Of a stretch of 64,000 bases of DNA, positions 11,001-21,960 are shown piece by piece; position 1 is the stretch's first letter, and each line of letters starts with the position of its first letter. Origin of the DNA: Drosophila miranda (lineage: Eukaryota; Arthropoda; Insecta; Diptera; Drosophilidae); assembly GCF_003369915.1 (NCBI RefSeq), contig NW_022881614.1, positions 248,001 through 312,000 of the forward strand, given 5' to 3'. Below the pieces are notes generated by a model, which searched no databases, was not told where the DNA came from, and saw only the letters and a list, made by a program, of their open reading frames with translations. Position numbers and translations under genes: made by a program.

Positions 11001-11630
11001 CTGCCCCACACGGACGCTCTGGCCCGCATCCTGGACGTGTGGATCGAGATGTTTCCCATGGTGCCGGACACTCACGCCGAGAAGAGAAAGCTCTTCTGCC
11101 TGGCCTTCGCCTCGATTTTCGGAAACAACGACCTGCTGCTAGCCCGCCTGCCACACATCCTCCAGCTGGTGGACGAGACGCTCGGCGAGGTCATGGATAA
11201 GCAATTCGCGGTGGCGGAGGATGGCGCCGCCAGGTCCCCGCCTCGCTACTTCGACTCCCTGGTCATCCACGACGAGCACGAACTGGACGAGTTGCAGCAG
11301 CAGCTATGTACGGAAGACTTCCATTCGAAGGGCTACCCCGCCAAGACGTACCACGACGACCACCACCGGCAGCTGGTTCTCAAGGACCCCGTCTACAAGA
11401 TACCCCTCACCGAATACCTCAAGTGGCAGCTGCAGGCGCTCCAGTCGCAGCTGGGCTCCACCCGCTACGAGCAGCTGCTCCGAAGCGTCGTCCCGGAGGT
11501 GCTCGAACGAATCACCATGTACATAGAGCAGACGGTGCCCAAGGCCTGCGTGGTGTGCGCTGGCGGAGGAGGTGGTGACGGCTCAGGAGCAGAGGCTCCC
11601 AATGAGGCTGAGCCGGTAGAGTCCGGCTGA
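8004..11630 (+). pseudogene. Ranbp11: Ranbp11 (importin-11), duplicon copy 1, frameshifted
   Basis: Two exons, 8004-10128 and 10533-11630, with a GTGAGT donor and ATGCAG acceptor, phase 0. The product is an importin-beta family nuclear import receptor: an N-terminal RanGTP-binding importin region (QLSEWEQQPGFF … WMAAVYLKNGIERYW) and then HEAT-type helices. Relative to copy 2, two bases (AT) are missing near 9000, after codon 332. The frame then runs out a few residues later at 9032, so a full protein cannot be made. Apart from this, exon 1 stays open in the shifted frame and exon 2 is intact. Exon 2 shows amino-acid changes against copy 2 (for example H/Y after the junction and W/R in the SSENL(W/R)TVL stretch). 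The lesion is not in a homopolymer. Identity as importin-11 is from family features. Confidence 0.85.
10180..10500 (-). mobile_element. Degenerate Jockey-clade fragment in Ranbp11 intron (copy 1)
   Basis: On the minus strand the intron shows remnants of an RT thumb (LERITLVDDLG-like, then SEHISTM-like and GVLGFI-like). They align with 50570-50870 of the Jockey fragment on the same strand. The same remnant is in the copy 2 intron, so it came before the duplication. Confidence 0.6.
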
Positions 11631-11750
11631 TGCTCTACGCAACTCGAGCATTGCTGTGCTTCGAAAGCTTTTTACGCTAAGTTATTAATGTATTTTGTAT
11701 TGACTTATATATTTTTAATTGTTAGCCATGTCAATGCGTCTAGTCCAGGT

Positions 11751-12970
11751 CTAGTCTACGGCAGGGCGTCGCTCCAGCTTGCCACGCAGGAGGGTGCGGA
11801 TAGTCTCGTCCCTCTGCACGAGCCTGTGACGCAGCTTGTCCAGCTCCTCTACGTTGCGGGCGTGCAGGCCGCGCATTTGTGACTCCTTGTGCTTGACGAG
11901 CACCTCAAGGCGTCGCACTGCGTCGTAGGTTTCCCTCATCTCCGTCTGGCCCGCCTCCAGCTTCTGGGCCTACTGCTGGGCCATGCGAAGACGGGCTTTC
12001 AGTCGGTCCCGAGAGTGTTTGGCCTTCTCCGTGCTGCGGGCGAGGGCGGCGGCCCGCATGGAGCTCGCCTTCAGCTGATCCTGCAGAGAGGAACGCTCTC
12101 TGACGTGGTCCTGCTTCAGTTCCTCCAGCAGAGTCTTACACTGATGCATTGCCTCCACCTCGACTGGACCTGCTGCTGCATTGGGTGCGCTTGTGGCATT
12201 GGGGACAGCGGTGCTCCTAAGGGCTGCAAGCTCCGATTTGGTGCGGGCGTAGGCCGCCTGCAGATGGTCCATGTCCAGAAGGAGCGTCTGCATCCGCTGC
12301 TCGTAGCAGTGCATCACCTCCACCAGCTTCTCCTTGGCCAGGTCGGTCTTGCGTGTTTGCGCCTCGGCCTTTGAGCGGCAAACGCCCAGCTGCGCCTGGA
12401 GGCAGACACGCTCTTCCCGCCATCCCCCCAGGTCGCGGCGCAGTTGCTCCTGGGACTGCAACTGTAGGGGACATCAGCAGAGAGCAGTGGTCAGTGATCA
12501 GGTGAGTGTCCTATGGATATGGGAAGTGTTCGAACTCTGTGTTGTACTGCAACAGGAGAGCGTCCTTGTCGCGGATGGATTCGTCGTAGGCCTGCAGTAG
12601 CGGGCCCAATGTGTGCGTGGGCAGGGGCTGACAGCCGGTGGAGCCTGAGGAGCAGGCTGCCGCTGCCGAGCTCGTCGATTCTTTCTCCCCGTTCCTCCGC
12701 TGATCCTGGTAGTTCTCGATCTGCACATTTAAACGGAAGACGAGAGTCTTTTACATGTCCACGTCGTTCGCCAGCGTTCTGTTCTGCCCAAGAACGACGC
12801 CCAGCTTCTGGTTGAGCTGCTGGCAGCGGTCGCAATTGGTCACCTGCTGCTCTGCCACCGCCAGACGGCTCTCCAGCTGGGAGCTGTCGGTGCGCAGCCG
12901 CTCGTTCTCGTTGGCGAACTGTTCGTTGTACTTATGCAGGGTGGAAAGGCGCTGCACCAGCTGCCCGGGC
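11751..12970 (-). pseudogene. Coiled-coil protein gene, duplicon copy 1
   Basis: Convergent with Ranbp11; the 3' ends are about 120 bp apart. The product is rich in Leu, Glu, Gln and Lys heptads (for example LQSQEQLRRDL, LVEVMHCYEQRMQTLLLDM, REVYDAVRRLEVLVKHKESQ-like), as in centrosomal or cytoskeletal coiled-coil proteins; I do not recognise the exact gene. Copy 1 has a TAG where copy 2 has a Trp codon (near 11972), which cuts off the last 70 or so residues. It also lacks about 324 bp covering the 5' exon (junction near 12966). Several short introns are evident. Confidence 0.7.
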
Positions 12971-13154
12971 TTCTAGCCTGCTGTGGAGATGAAGTAAACA
13001 AATCCCAAACCCAGCCAACCAACCTCCGCCGACACATCTGTCGTGTGTCCTGGCGCTCGTTGCCATGACGTTCTACCCTGTGTTTGACCCTGTTTCGCGG
13101 GTATAGTCACCCCTCTGCTGCGACGAGAGCGTACTGAGCAAGAGAGGGCTAGAA

Positions 13155-13514
13155 CGAGGGGGAACGTTGCAAAGTGCAAATTGATTTGTACCTTTTGGCT
13201 ATAAAAATGATTCGATCTGATCCAGATTCGGCAATCTGGCAGATATGGTCATTCTCTATGATTGTGAGTTCTTAATTTTCTCGTATCTTCAAAATTGTGG
13301 ATGCCACAGATTTTTGTCCTTTGTTGGGCTCTCATAGGGACGGACAGAGGGACGGACGAAAAGACGGACAGACAGACATGGCTCTCTCGACTCAGCTATT
13401 GATGCTAATCAAGAATATATGGGTCGAAAACGCTTTCTTCTGGAAGTTACACACATCCACTTTCACCAAAAATGTAATATACCCTATATTCATTTTGAGT
13501 AGCGGGCATAAAAA
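13155..13514 (+). mobile_element. HINE H4, old short variant (copy 1)
   Basis: This 360-bp element has the 5' CGAGGGGGAACGTTG, a short GGAC tract and a 3' end reading GAGTAGCGGGCATAA, diverged from the young copies (GAGTATCGGGTATAA). The same element is at 46158-46517, so it was present before the duplication. The divergence suggests an older HINE subfamily. Confidence 0.75.
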
Positions 13515-13578
13515 GTTAGATTTTAAGCTAGACACATTTATTATATCTCGTTTTAAAACGCAGTACAAATGGACTTTT

Positions 13579-13759
13579 TCAGAAAAATGAATAAAGTGAA
13601 TTCTGGGCCACTATATCGGTACTATTGCGAACTTCTCCTTCCGATTTCTGGGCATCTAGATCCTCACTGGTTGGACGTTCTCCTTCCAAATTCTTTCTGG
13701 ATAGTGGATTAGTTTTTTGACCTTCTTCCAATTTCTGGCTAGATAGTAGATTATTGCTC
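13579..13759 (-). pseudogene. Last-exon tail of the serine protease gene, cut by the duplicon end
   Basis: This minus-strand stretch encodes the hydrophilic C-terminal tail (LLSSQKLEEGQKTNPLSRK …) of the protease that is complete at 46582-47799. The catalytic domain is absent. The cut at 13759 abuts a HINE. Confidence 0.8.
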
Positions 13760-13761
13760 TT

Positions 13762-13866
13762 TTTATACCCGATACTCAAAATGAGTATTGGGGTATATTA
13801 GATTTGTGGTAAAAGTGGATGTGTGTAACGTCCAAAAGGAATCGTTTCCGACCCCATAAAGTATAT
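13762..13866 (-). mobile_element. HINE H5, 3' end, left of the LTR element
   Basis: Minus-strand HINE 3' terminus (TTATACCCGATACTCAAAATG…), running to GTATAT where the LTR element begins. The rest of the same HINE resumes at 21961. It marks the right edge of duplicon copy 1. Confidence 0.85.
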
Positions 13867-14445
13867 AGTGACATATCCATAATTCCCCACATCCCATACA
13901 AATTATGTTTATGTACAATTCATCCACCCCATCCACACAAGTAACAGGACCCCACTCAAGAATCAATAACTGTTTCTTCCCATACTCCAAGCTAGGGCCC
14001 CCCATAATATAAACAATGGACCACATTGTTTCATCAACATTAGAATCACGCCACTCTCGAGAAATCGATTCTTTAGAATCACGCCACTCATGAGGACCAA
14101 TCAAAGCTAGACATAAAACCAAGGAGTATCACATTCCTAGCTCCGTCATGTAATGCAACACCGATCGCCAGCAGTGGATGCCTTTCATCAAAGCCGACGC
14201 ATCCCCAAATATCGATCCAGGCACGTACGCCACCGACACAAAGATGCAGCCGAGGAAAGCAACGCCCGAAGCCAGAGTCGGGAGTTCCAAGAGAAGGGCT
14301 CATGGAAACTAGACAGCAGCAGAGAGATCAGTTCCGTTTGAGACAAGCAGACGTAAAGTTAAGTCGGGGAATTCAACCAATCTTGTGACATAAAGAAATT
14401 AAGTACTAAAAATAAAATCTTTTTTAAAAACTAAATTTCGAGTTG
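13867..14445 (+). repeat. 5' LTR of the 17.6/297-type element
   Basis: Matches 21369-21947 base for base in length, with only a few substitutions (for example CACAAAG versus CACGAAG, and GACGTAAAGTTAAGTC versus GACGGAAAGTTAAGGC). This implies a recent insertion. A primer-binding site directly after it was not recognised. Confidence 0.85.
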
Positions 14446-14655
14446 AAATTCTTCTTGAAGTTCTTCGCCAAAGAACCTATGTGTTACGAGCACATACGAT
14501 TTGCAAAAATAAAATTAAGTGAACTGAAGTAAGCGGAGATAGTGATCCACCAAGAACAGTGAAACACTAAATACAAAATCAAAAAACTTACAAGTGAACC
14601 AAAATAAAGTTAAAAACTACTGAAAACAAAACAAAACCCAATCAACACCAACAAC

Positions 14656-15612
14656 ATGGCGTTACCACCACTATCATTGAGCGAAATCCACTTGAACCAG
14701 GCACTGCTGTCGATCAGACAAATACCTGCCTATGACGGTTCATCTGGACAGCTAAGCTCATTTATCAAACGAATCGAATATGTATGCGGATTATATCCAA
14801 CTGAAGATCTTCGCCAACAAAGGATCCTATTTGGAGCGACCGAGATCCAACTGTCAGGAGAGGCACAACGCATATCGCAAATAATACAACCCAACACGTG
14901 GCTCGAACTGAAGACGGCGCTGATCAGCGAGTTCAAAAATCACACACCATATGAAGAACTCTTACGACAACTATACACCACCAGATTCAACGGCAGTTTT
15001 CGTAAGTTTATAGAAGAATTAGAGATAAAAGCATTATTAATAAACAATAAGCTAAACTTAGAAAACATACCAGAAAATAATGTCATTTATAAAAACGCTT
15101 TGAACAACACAATTAAAGATGTCATTACTCGAAAACTACCTGACAGAATGTTCATGACCTTAGCAAGAAAAGATATTACCACATTGTCTAATCTTAAGAA
15201 GGCAGCACAAGAAGAAGGATTGTACGAAGCTAGTACAACAAATTCAGGTACAAATAAAGATCAATCGAAATCGTCTCAATCAAATCGAAAGAATGTTGGA
15301 AACTATTATCCAAATTATAATACTACTAACTATCACAATCAAACTCAGAGTTCATCTGGAACAGGTCAGACTAATCGAACAAATCAAAATCAAAATTCCC
15401 AAAATCCTGGATTATACAATGAGTTCAAAAATTCCTTGAATCAAGGTAGGGCTCAGAATCCATTCAATCAGCAAATATCTCAAAACCAAGCTAGTGGGAG
15501 TGGACCCAACCAACCTACTAAAAGAGGGAGGGAGAGTCAGAGTGGCCAAACGAAGATAGACGTAAATTTTCATCAAGCCGCCTCGGAAGAAACCGAGGAG
15601 GACCCTATATAA
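14656..15612 (+). CDS. Gag-like protein of the 17.6/297-type element
   Basis: 318 codons, ATG in the context ACAACATGG. The N-terminal two thirds has the helical capsid pattern of 17.6/297/Tom Gag proteins (IPAYDGSSGQLSSFIKRIEY, then LRQLYTTRFNGSFRKFIEELE). The C-terminal third is Asn/Gln/Ser rich with no CCHC zinc knuckle. Lack of a knuckle is usual in this lineage. The frame is open throughout. Confidence 0.8.
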   Translation: MALPPLSLSEIHLNQALLSIRQIPAYDGSSGQLSSFIKRIEYVCGLYPTEDLRQQRILFGATEIQLSGEAQRISQIIQPNTWLELKTALISEFKNHTPYEELLRQLYTTRFNGSFRKFIEELEIKALLINNKLNLENIPENNVIYKNALNNTIKDVITRKLPDRMFMTLARKDITTLSNLKKAAQEEGLYEASTTNSGTNKDQSKSSQSNRKNVGNYYPNYNTTNYHNQTQSSSGTGQTNRTNQNQNSQNPGLYNEFKNSLNQGRAQNPFNQQISQNQASGSGPNQPTKRGRESQSGQTKIDVNFHQAASEETEEDPI

Positions 15613-18181
15613 ACATTACCATTAATAAAAGAATATTAAGGTGTATCGCTGACTCGGGATCATCGATCAACATCATGAAAGAAAATTATACAGATTCCGA
15701 GGTAAAAGACGATAACCTTACGGTCCATACCATCAATGGACCTGTCCGTTTAACTAAGAGTATAATGAGGAATGCGAACAAAACATGTCCGTCCGAACAA
15801 AAGTTCTACATACATAACTTTTCCGAAAATTATGATATTTTATTAGGAAGAGAATACTTGATGGCAAGTAAAGCCGTCATCGATTACAGAAATGACACTG
15901 TAATACTAGGAGCTATGTCGTACCCAATCATTCAGAGTGGAGAAGCTATTGAAGCCGGCAAGACCGCACAGAAGTGCACTGATCCCTCTACAAAAGAAGA
16001 GAAGATCGCACCTAAGTGCCTTGACCCATCTCCAGAGGGAGATCAATACTTCGCTTCCGCTCTAGACAGTGAATTAAGGGAATGTAATCAATTAAGATTG
16101 GAACACTTAAACGACGAAGAGAGGGAAGAGTTAAAGAAGGTCTTATATGAGTTTAAGGATGTGCAGTACAGAGAAGGTGACAATTTGACTTTCACAAGTA
16201 CAATCAAGCACGAGATCAAAACTCAACATGAAGACCCGGTCTACAGACGACCATACAAATATGCCCAGATACATGATCAGGAGGTAAACCAGCAAATCAA
16301 AGATATGATCATTCGAAAGTCGAATTCTCCTTACTGCTCGCCCATATCTATGATTCCGAAGAAGATAGATGCTTCAGGAAAGCAAAAATATCGAATGGTA
16401 GTAGACTATAGAAGTCTAAATGAAATAACAGTTAAGGACAAATTACCAACTCCACGAATGGATGAAATCCTAGACAAACTAGGTAAATGTCAGTATTTTA
16501 CGACAATCGATTTAGCAAAAGGTTTCCATCAAATACCCATGGAACCTAGCTCAATCCCCAAAACTGCGTTCTCCACTAAGCATGGACATTACGAGTTCAC
16601 TCGTATGCCCTTTGGGCTAACCACTGCCCCAGCTACCTTCCAAAGATGTATGAACAATCTGCTAGAAGAGTTAATCTTCAAAGATTGCTTTGTATACTTA
16701 GATGACATCATTATATTTTCCACTTCATTGGAAGAACACTTGTTGTCACTAAGGAGAGTATTTGAAAAGTTGAGAGACGCCAACTTGAAGCTACAAATGG
16801 ATAAATGTGAATTCATGAAAAAGGAAACTGAATTCCTAGGTCATGTAGTCACTACTGAAGGAATAGTACCAAATCCAGGCAAAATCTCTGCCATTGTCAA
16901 ATTTCCAATACCAGAAACGACTAAACAAATAAAGTCATTCTTAGGTCTGTGCGGGTTCTACAGGAAATTCATTCCTAATTTTGCAAACATTGCAAAACCC
17001 ATGACACTCAAACTAAAGAAAGGAGCTGTCATAGACCCCAAGGAAGAAAAGTACGTCGAGGCATTTGAGAGACTAAAAGTACTCATCACCTCACCCTATC
17101 CTTGCGTTCCCAGACTTTGACAAAATGTTCACGGTAACAACGGACGCTAGTAACATAGCATTGGGAGCGGTTTTGTCACAAGAACACAAACCGATCTGCT
17201 ACGCTAGCAGAACCCTAAATGAACATGAAATAAACTATTCAGCCATCGAAAAGGAATTATTAGCGATTGTATGGGCAACCAAGTATTTCCGTTCATACCT
17301 GTTCGGTAGAACATTCGAGATACAAAGCGATCATAAACCCTTGATTTGGTTGAACAACCTAAAGGAGCCAAATATGAAATTACAAAGGTGGAAAATAAAA
17401 CTGAATGAGTTTGATTTTAAAATGAAATATCTACCAGGCAAAGAAAATCATGTAACTGATGCCTTATCAAGGGTAAAGATTAATGAAAATCTCCTTGGAG
17501 AAGCTTCCAATAGCGTTGGTGCAACTGTACATAGCGCACAGGAAGACAATCTAAATCACATTGCTATCACGGAAAGACCAATTAACTATTACAATCGGCA
17601 ATTTGAGCTAATAAAAGGCAATGAAGATAAGGTAGAAACAATTCGTTATTTTTACAAGCTAATCATCAAGATCACGTATAAGGAAATGACTAACACCTTA
17701 GCGAAGGATATAATAAAGGAATATCTACGCACCAAAAAGAGCGCATTATATTTCCATAACGAAATAGATTTTCCTCCATTCCAAAAAGCCTATTTAGAAA
17801 TCATTAATTCTAACAATATAACCAAAGCTATTAAATCAAGCACGAAACTCCTAGATATTCAGAATTACGCTGAATTTAAAGAAACCATATTAAAGAATCA
17901 TAAAGGCTTACTCCATCCAGGGATAGAGAAAACCGTCAATTGGTTTAGGGGAAAATACTATTACCCGGATTATCAAAAACTAATCCAAAACATCATAAAC
18001 GAATGTCCTACTTGTAATATTGCCAAAACAGAGCATAGAAATACGAAGTTGGCATTCGAAACTACACCGGAAATACTGAACATCAGAGAGAAATAGGTCA
18101 TAGATTTCTATATGGTTGGTAACCAACAGTTCCTATCATGTATTGACGTATACTCGAAGTTTGCCACTCTTGTAGAAGTAA
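15612..18181 (+). pseudogene. Pol of the 17.6/297-type element: protease, RT, RNase H, first part of integrase
   Basis: Begins at the end of gag. The protease active site is ADSGSS (about 15650). RT blocks include YRMVVDYRSLNE, FTTIDLAKGFHQI and the catalytic YLDD (about 16695), all present. A frameshift near 17095-17120 separates RT from RNase H. RNase H then has TTDASNIALG, and the integrase zinc domain HHCC (HPGIEK … CPTCN) follows. A TAG at 18094-18096 stops the frame just before the first integrase catalytic Asp (VIDFY). The HINE at 18182 interrupts the core. Confidence 0.85.
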
Positions 18182-19296
18182 CGAGGTGGAACGTTGTGAG
18201 TTGCTGCGGACACCGCAACTCTACAGTTATACCCGATACTAAGTCAGTATGGCTCCCCTGCGGCAGACGCCGCTAATATTGAACCACACGACAAAGAGTG
18301 CGTGCGAGAGAGACAGAAAATCAGTCTGAGCGTGATGTCGGGCGCTGCGTAGCCACTGACAATTGATTTCTTGCTTTTGGCTACAAAAATGATCCGATCT
18401 GATCCAGATTCAGCAATCTGATAGATATGGTCATTATCTATGATTCTGCGTTTTTAGTTTTCTCGAATGTGCAATATTGTGGATGCAACAGATTTTCGTC
18501 TTTTGTGGGGGCGGAAGGGGGTGGGGCGAAATTCTGAGATATACGTTTTATAGTGAGATCTAACAGAAGTGCGGATACCAAATTTGGTTACTCTAGCCTT
18601 AATAGTCTCTGAGATTTGTGGATGCCCCAGATTTTCGTCCTTTGCGGGGGCGGAAGGGGATGTGGCGAAATTTGGACACGAAACGGTCAAGGTCCGATAT
18701 CACAGGAGTGTGGATACCAAATTTGGTTGCTCTGGCTCTTATAGGTTCTGAGATCCTTGAACTCATATTTTGCAATTGACAAAACCGACCTGAAACCTGT
18801 GTGTTAGAGAGAGAAAGAGCGAGAAAGAATGAAATTGTTTTCTTGATTCTGGCTATAATCATTATACGACCTGGTTCAGATTTTGCACTGTAGAAGATAT
18901 GGCCATCCTCACCGATTCTGCGTTTTTGGTTTTATCGTATCTTTAAAAATGTGGATGCCACAGATTTTCGTCCTTTGTGGGGGCGGAAGTGGGCGGGGCG
19001 AAGTTTAAAAATATTTTTGTAGCAGTGACATATCACAGAAGTCTGGATCCAAAACATCGTTGCTCTAGCTCTTATAGTCTTTGAGCACTAGGCGCTGAAG
19101 GGGACGGACGGACGGACGGACGGACGGACGGACAGACGGACAGACAGACAGGGCTCAATCGACTCGGCTATTGATACTGATCAAGAATATATATACTTTA
19201 TGGGGTCGGAAACGATTCCTTCTGGACGTTACACACATCCACTTTTACCACAAATCTAATATACCCCAATACTCATTTTGAGTATCGGGTATAAAA
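18182..19296 (+). mobile_element. HINE H6, inserted in integrase
   Basis: Full-length, with both ends. The flanks join cleanly as integrase coding sequence (LVEV then KSRDWLEAKRA), with no loss or visible target duplication, as expected for Helitron-type insertion. It must be younger than the LTR element, whose LTRs are nearly identical. Confidence 0.9.
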
Positions 19297-19953
19297 AGTC
19301 GTGACTGGTTAGAAGCAAAAAGAGCCATCATGAAAGTTTTTAACGAGATGGGCAAACCAATTGAAATCAAAGCCGATAAAGATTCAGCTTTTATGTGCAC
19401 AGCATTGCAAGCATGGCTGAATGCGGAAAACGTCAAAATAGATATCACTTCCAGCAAAAATGGAATATCTGACGTAAAAAGATTTCATAAAACAGTAAAT
19501 GAAAAATTATTAAAAATATCTAGCGAGGATAACCCAGAAGATAGATTCACGAAGTTTGAATTAATTCTTTACACTTATAATCATAAAACCAAACATAATA
19601 CCACAAATAGTACACCAGCTGATATATTCATTTATGCAGGCTCACCTGATTATGACACCCAACTAAATAAAGTGAATAAAATCACTCAATTAAATAAAAA
19701 CCGCATAGAGTATGAAGTAGATACCCGCTATAAACTATCACCTCTAGTTAAGTCTAAGGTAACAAATCCTTTCAAAATGACGGGCGAAATTAGACAGGTA
19801 GACGAAAAACATTATGAAGAAAAGAATAGGGGTAGGAAAATAACTCATTATAAATCAAAATTCAAGAAAAAGAAGAAATCTAATAGAAGCAAATATAATA
19901 ATTCCAGAGAAACCGAGGAAGTTAATGGAATCGGCGAACTTCAACACAATTAA
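19297..19953 (+). pseudogene. Integrase, second part
   Basis: Continues the catalytic core after the HINE. The second catalytic Asp is in ADKDSAF. In the third block the sequence reads SDVKRFHKT where the lineage has Glu before Arg, so the catalytic Glu appears replaced by Lys. The C-terminus is basic. It overlaps the start of the env-like frame at about 19926. Confidence 0.75.
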
Positions 19954-21341
19954 AATCCTCATCTTCCTCATAATTACCATCGTAATGGCACAGGGCCAAA
20001 ACATAGAAATAAATCCTATAAAATCCCAAAACGGATATATGATATTCAAAACTGGATCGATTAAACATACCTATCAATTACGAATACCATTATCTAACTG
20101 TTAATGTAACTAAAACCGAAGAACTATACCAAAATTTATTAATGCAAGCCACTAAATTCCAGGACATAATCCAAATAAAATATCTAGTAGACAAATTGCA
20201 AAGAGAAATGAACGGGCTAAAAATAACCAAAAGAAATAAAAGAGGCCTAATCAATATAGTAGGAACAGCCTACAAATATCTCTTTGGAACACTAGATCAG
20301 GAAGATAAAGTCGATTTGGAACAAAAAATAGAAAATTTAGCCAGCCATAGCATTCAAATGAACGAACTAAATTTGGTAATAGATGCAGTTAATAGCGGAA
20401 TAAACGTTATAAACAAACTAAATGAAGAAAAAGACAGGAATCAACAAATAGAAATTTTGATATTCAATCTACAACATTTCACAGAATATATCGAAGATAT
20501 AGAACTAGGTATGCAATTAACTAGGCTCGGTATATTTAATCCAAAATTATTAAAACAAGACTACCTGGAACAAATAAATTCTGAGAAAATACTAAATATA
20601 AAAACCTCCACATGGCTAAAATCCGATACCAACGAAATTCTAATAATTTCCAACATTCCCAAAGACATTACAAAAGTACCAATATATAAAATCGTTCCGT
20701 ATCCAGACGAATTAAATAACATGTTAACAGATATGACATACGACAAGTACTACATAAAAAATGAAGAAGTATTTGTTAAAGAAACTAGATTGAAAACCAA
20801 TGACAATTGTATAAAAGGAATTTTAATGCAAATTCCCACTAAATGTCCATATTCCAAAACTTTTCAAAACTTTGAAATAAACTTTATTGAACCCAATATA
20901 CTAATCACATGGAATCTTCCAAAAACAACGCTAAACCAGAATTGTGTAAACCAAGAAATCATAGCGGAAGGAAATACCATTATAAAAATCTACAACTGTT
21001 CAATGCAATTAAATGAATTTACAATATCAAACACAATGCTAGATTTTGCCCAGAATGTTTATGTCAACAACAACATAACTAAAATAAAACCACTGTCGTA
21101 TGTCCAAACTAAGGAAATAATTATGCAATACACCAAATATAGTAACCTATTACAAATAAGTCTACTAATTTAATTTGTCATAATTATATTAGTACTACTA
21201 AGTTATGTAGCTGTTAAATTTAAGAAAACTTCTAAAAGAGTCACGGTTAAATGTATTAACCCTATAATAGAAGCAGAAGAGGAACCAACCTCAGCTACCG
21301 CACTTGACACCCCGTCACTATACCCGAGGGTAATCGCCTAG
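19926..21341 (+). pseudogene. Env-like protein of the 17.6/297-type element, broken
   Basis: Starts with a signal-peptide-like stretch (ILIFLIITIVMAQG). A lesion near 20070-20103 stops that frame. The long following frame (20142-21173) contains a furin-type RNKR site followed by a hydrophobic stretch, typical of insect errantivirus envelope proteins. A TAA at 21171-21173 falls immediately before the membrane anchor (VIIILVLLSYVAV), and a short basic cytoplasmic tail ends at 21341. As it stands, no membrane-anchored envelope can be made. Confidence 0.75.
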
Positions 21342-21368
21342 GGACAGGCTAATAACAAACGTTGGGGG

Positions 21369-21960
21369 AGTGACATATCCATAATTCCCCACATCCCATA
21401 CAAATTATGTTTATGTACAATTCATCCACCCCATCCACACAAGTAACAGGACCCCACTCAAGAATCAATAACTGTTTCTTCCCATACTCCAAGCTAGGGC
21501 CCCCCATAATATAAACAATGGACCACATTGTTTCATCAACATTAGAATCACGCCACTCTCGAGAAATCGATTCTTTAGAATCACGCCACTCATGAGGACC
21601 AATCAAAGCTAGACATAAAACCAAGGAGTATCACATTCCTAGCTCCGTCATGTAATGCAACACCGATCGCCAGCAGTGGATGCCTTTCATCAAAGCCGAC
21701 GCATCCCCAAATATCGATCCAGGCACGTACGCCACCGACACGAAGATGCAGCCGAGGAAAGCAACGCCCGAAGCCAGAGTCGGGAGTTCCAAGAGAAGGG
21801 CTCATGGAAACTAGACAGCAGCAGAGAGATCAGTTCCGTTTGAGACAAGCAGACGGAAAGTTAAGGCGGGGAATTCAACCAATCTTGTGACATAAAGAAA
21901 TTAAGTACTAAAAATAAAATCTTTTTTAAAAACTAAATTTCGAGTTGCGGATATTTAACT
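21369..21960 (+). repeat. 3' LTR of the 17.6/297-type element
   Basis: Bases 21369-21947 equal the 5' LTR. A further 13 bases (CGGATATTTAACT) follow before the host HINE resumes at 21961 and are absent after the 5' LTR. A G-rich polypurine tract (GTTGGGGG) ends just before 21369. Confidence 0.85.

Larger units (their letters stand above)
5259..13760 (+). repeat. Segmental duplication, copy 1 (partner 37773-46758)
   Basis: The block matches 37773-46758 in the same orientation with few substitutions. Differences that can be seen are a 2-bp deletion in Ranbp11 near 9000, about 215 bp missing near 6686, about 324 bp missing near 12966, and 55 bp near 7510-7565 present here but absent in copy 2. 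The right end (13759) falls inside the last exon of the protease gene, next to a minus-strand HINE. The left end merges into HINE sequence and cannot be fixed exactly. Confidence 0.95.
13867..21960 (+). mobile_element. 17.6/297-type LTR retrotransposon with env-like ORF (Ty3/gypsy, errantivirus lineage)
   Basis: Two 579-bp LTRs begin AGTGACAT. Between them lie gag, pol and env-like frames in the usual order. The target duplication is ATAT (13863-13866 and 21961-21964), the known preference of this group. The host site is a HINE on the minus strand. The element is itself split by a 1.1-kb HINE at 18182-19296. It is not competent: pol has a frameshift, a stop and a lost catalytic residue, and env has breaks. 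Confidence 0.9.

Noticed and set aside
12513..12815. Plus-strand frames over the coiled-coil gene
   Set aside because: Arg/Ser/Cys-rich shadows. The minus strand has the coiled-coil pattern and splice sites.
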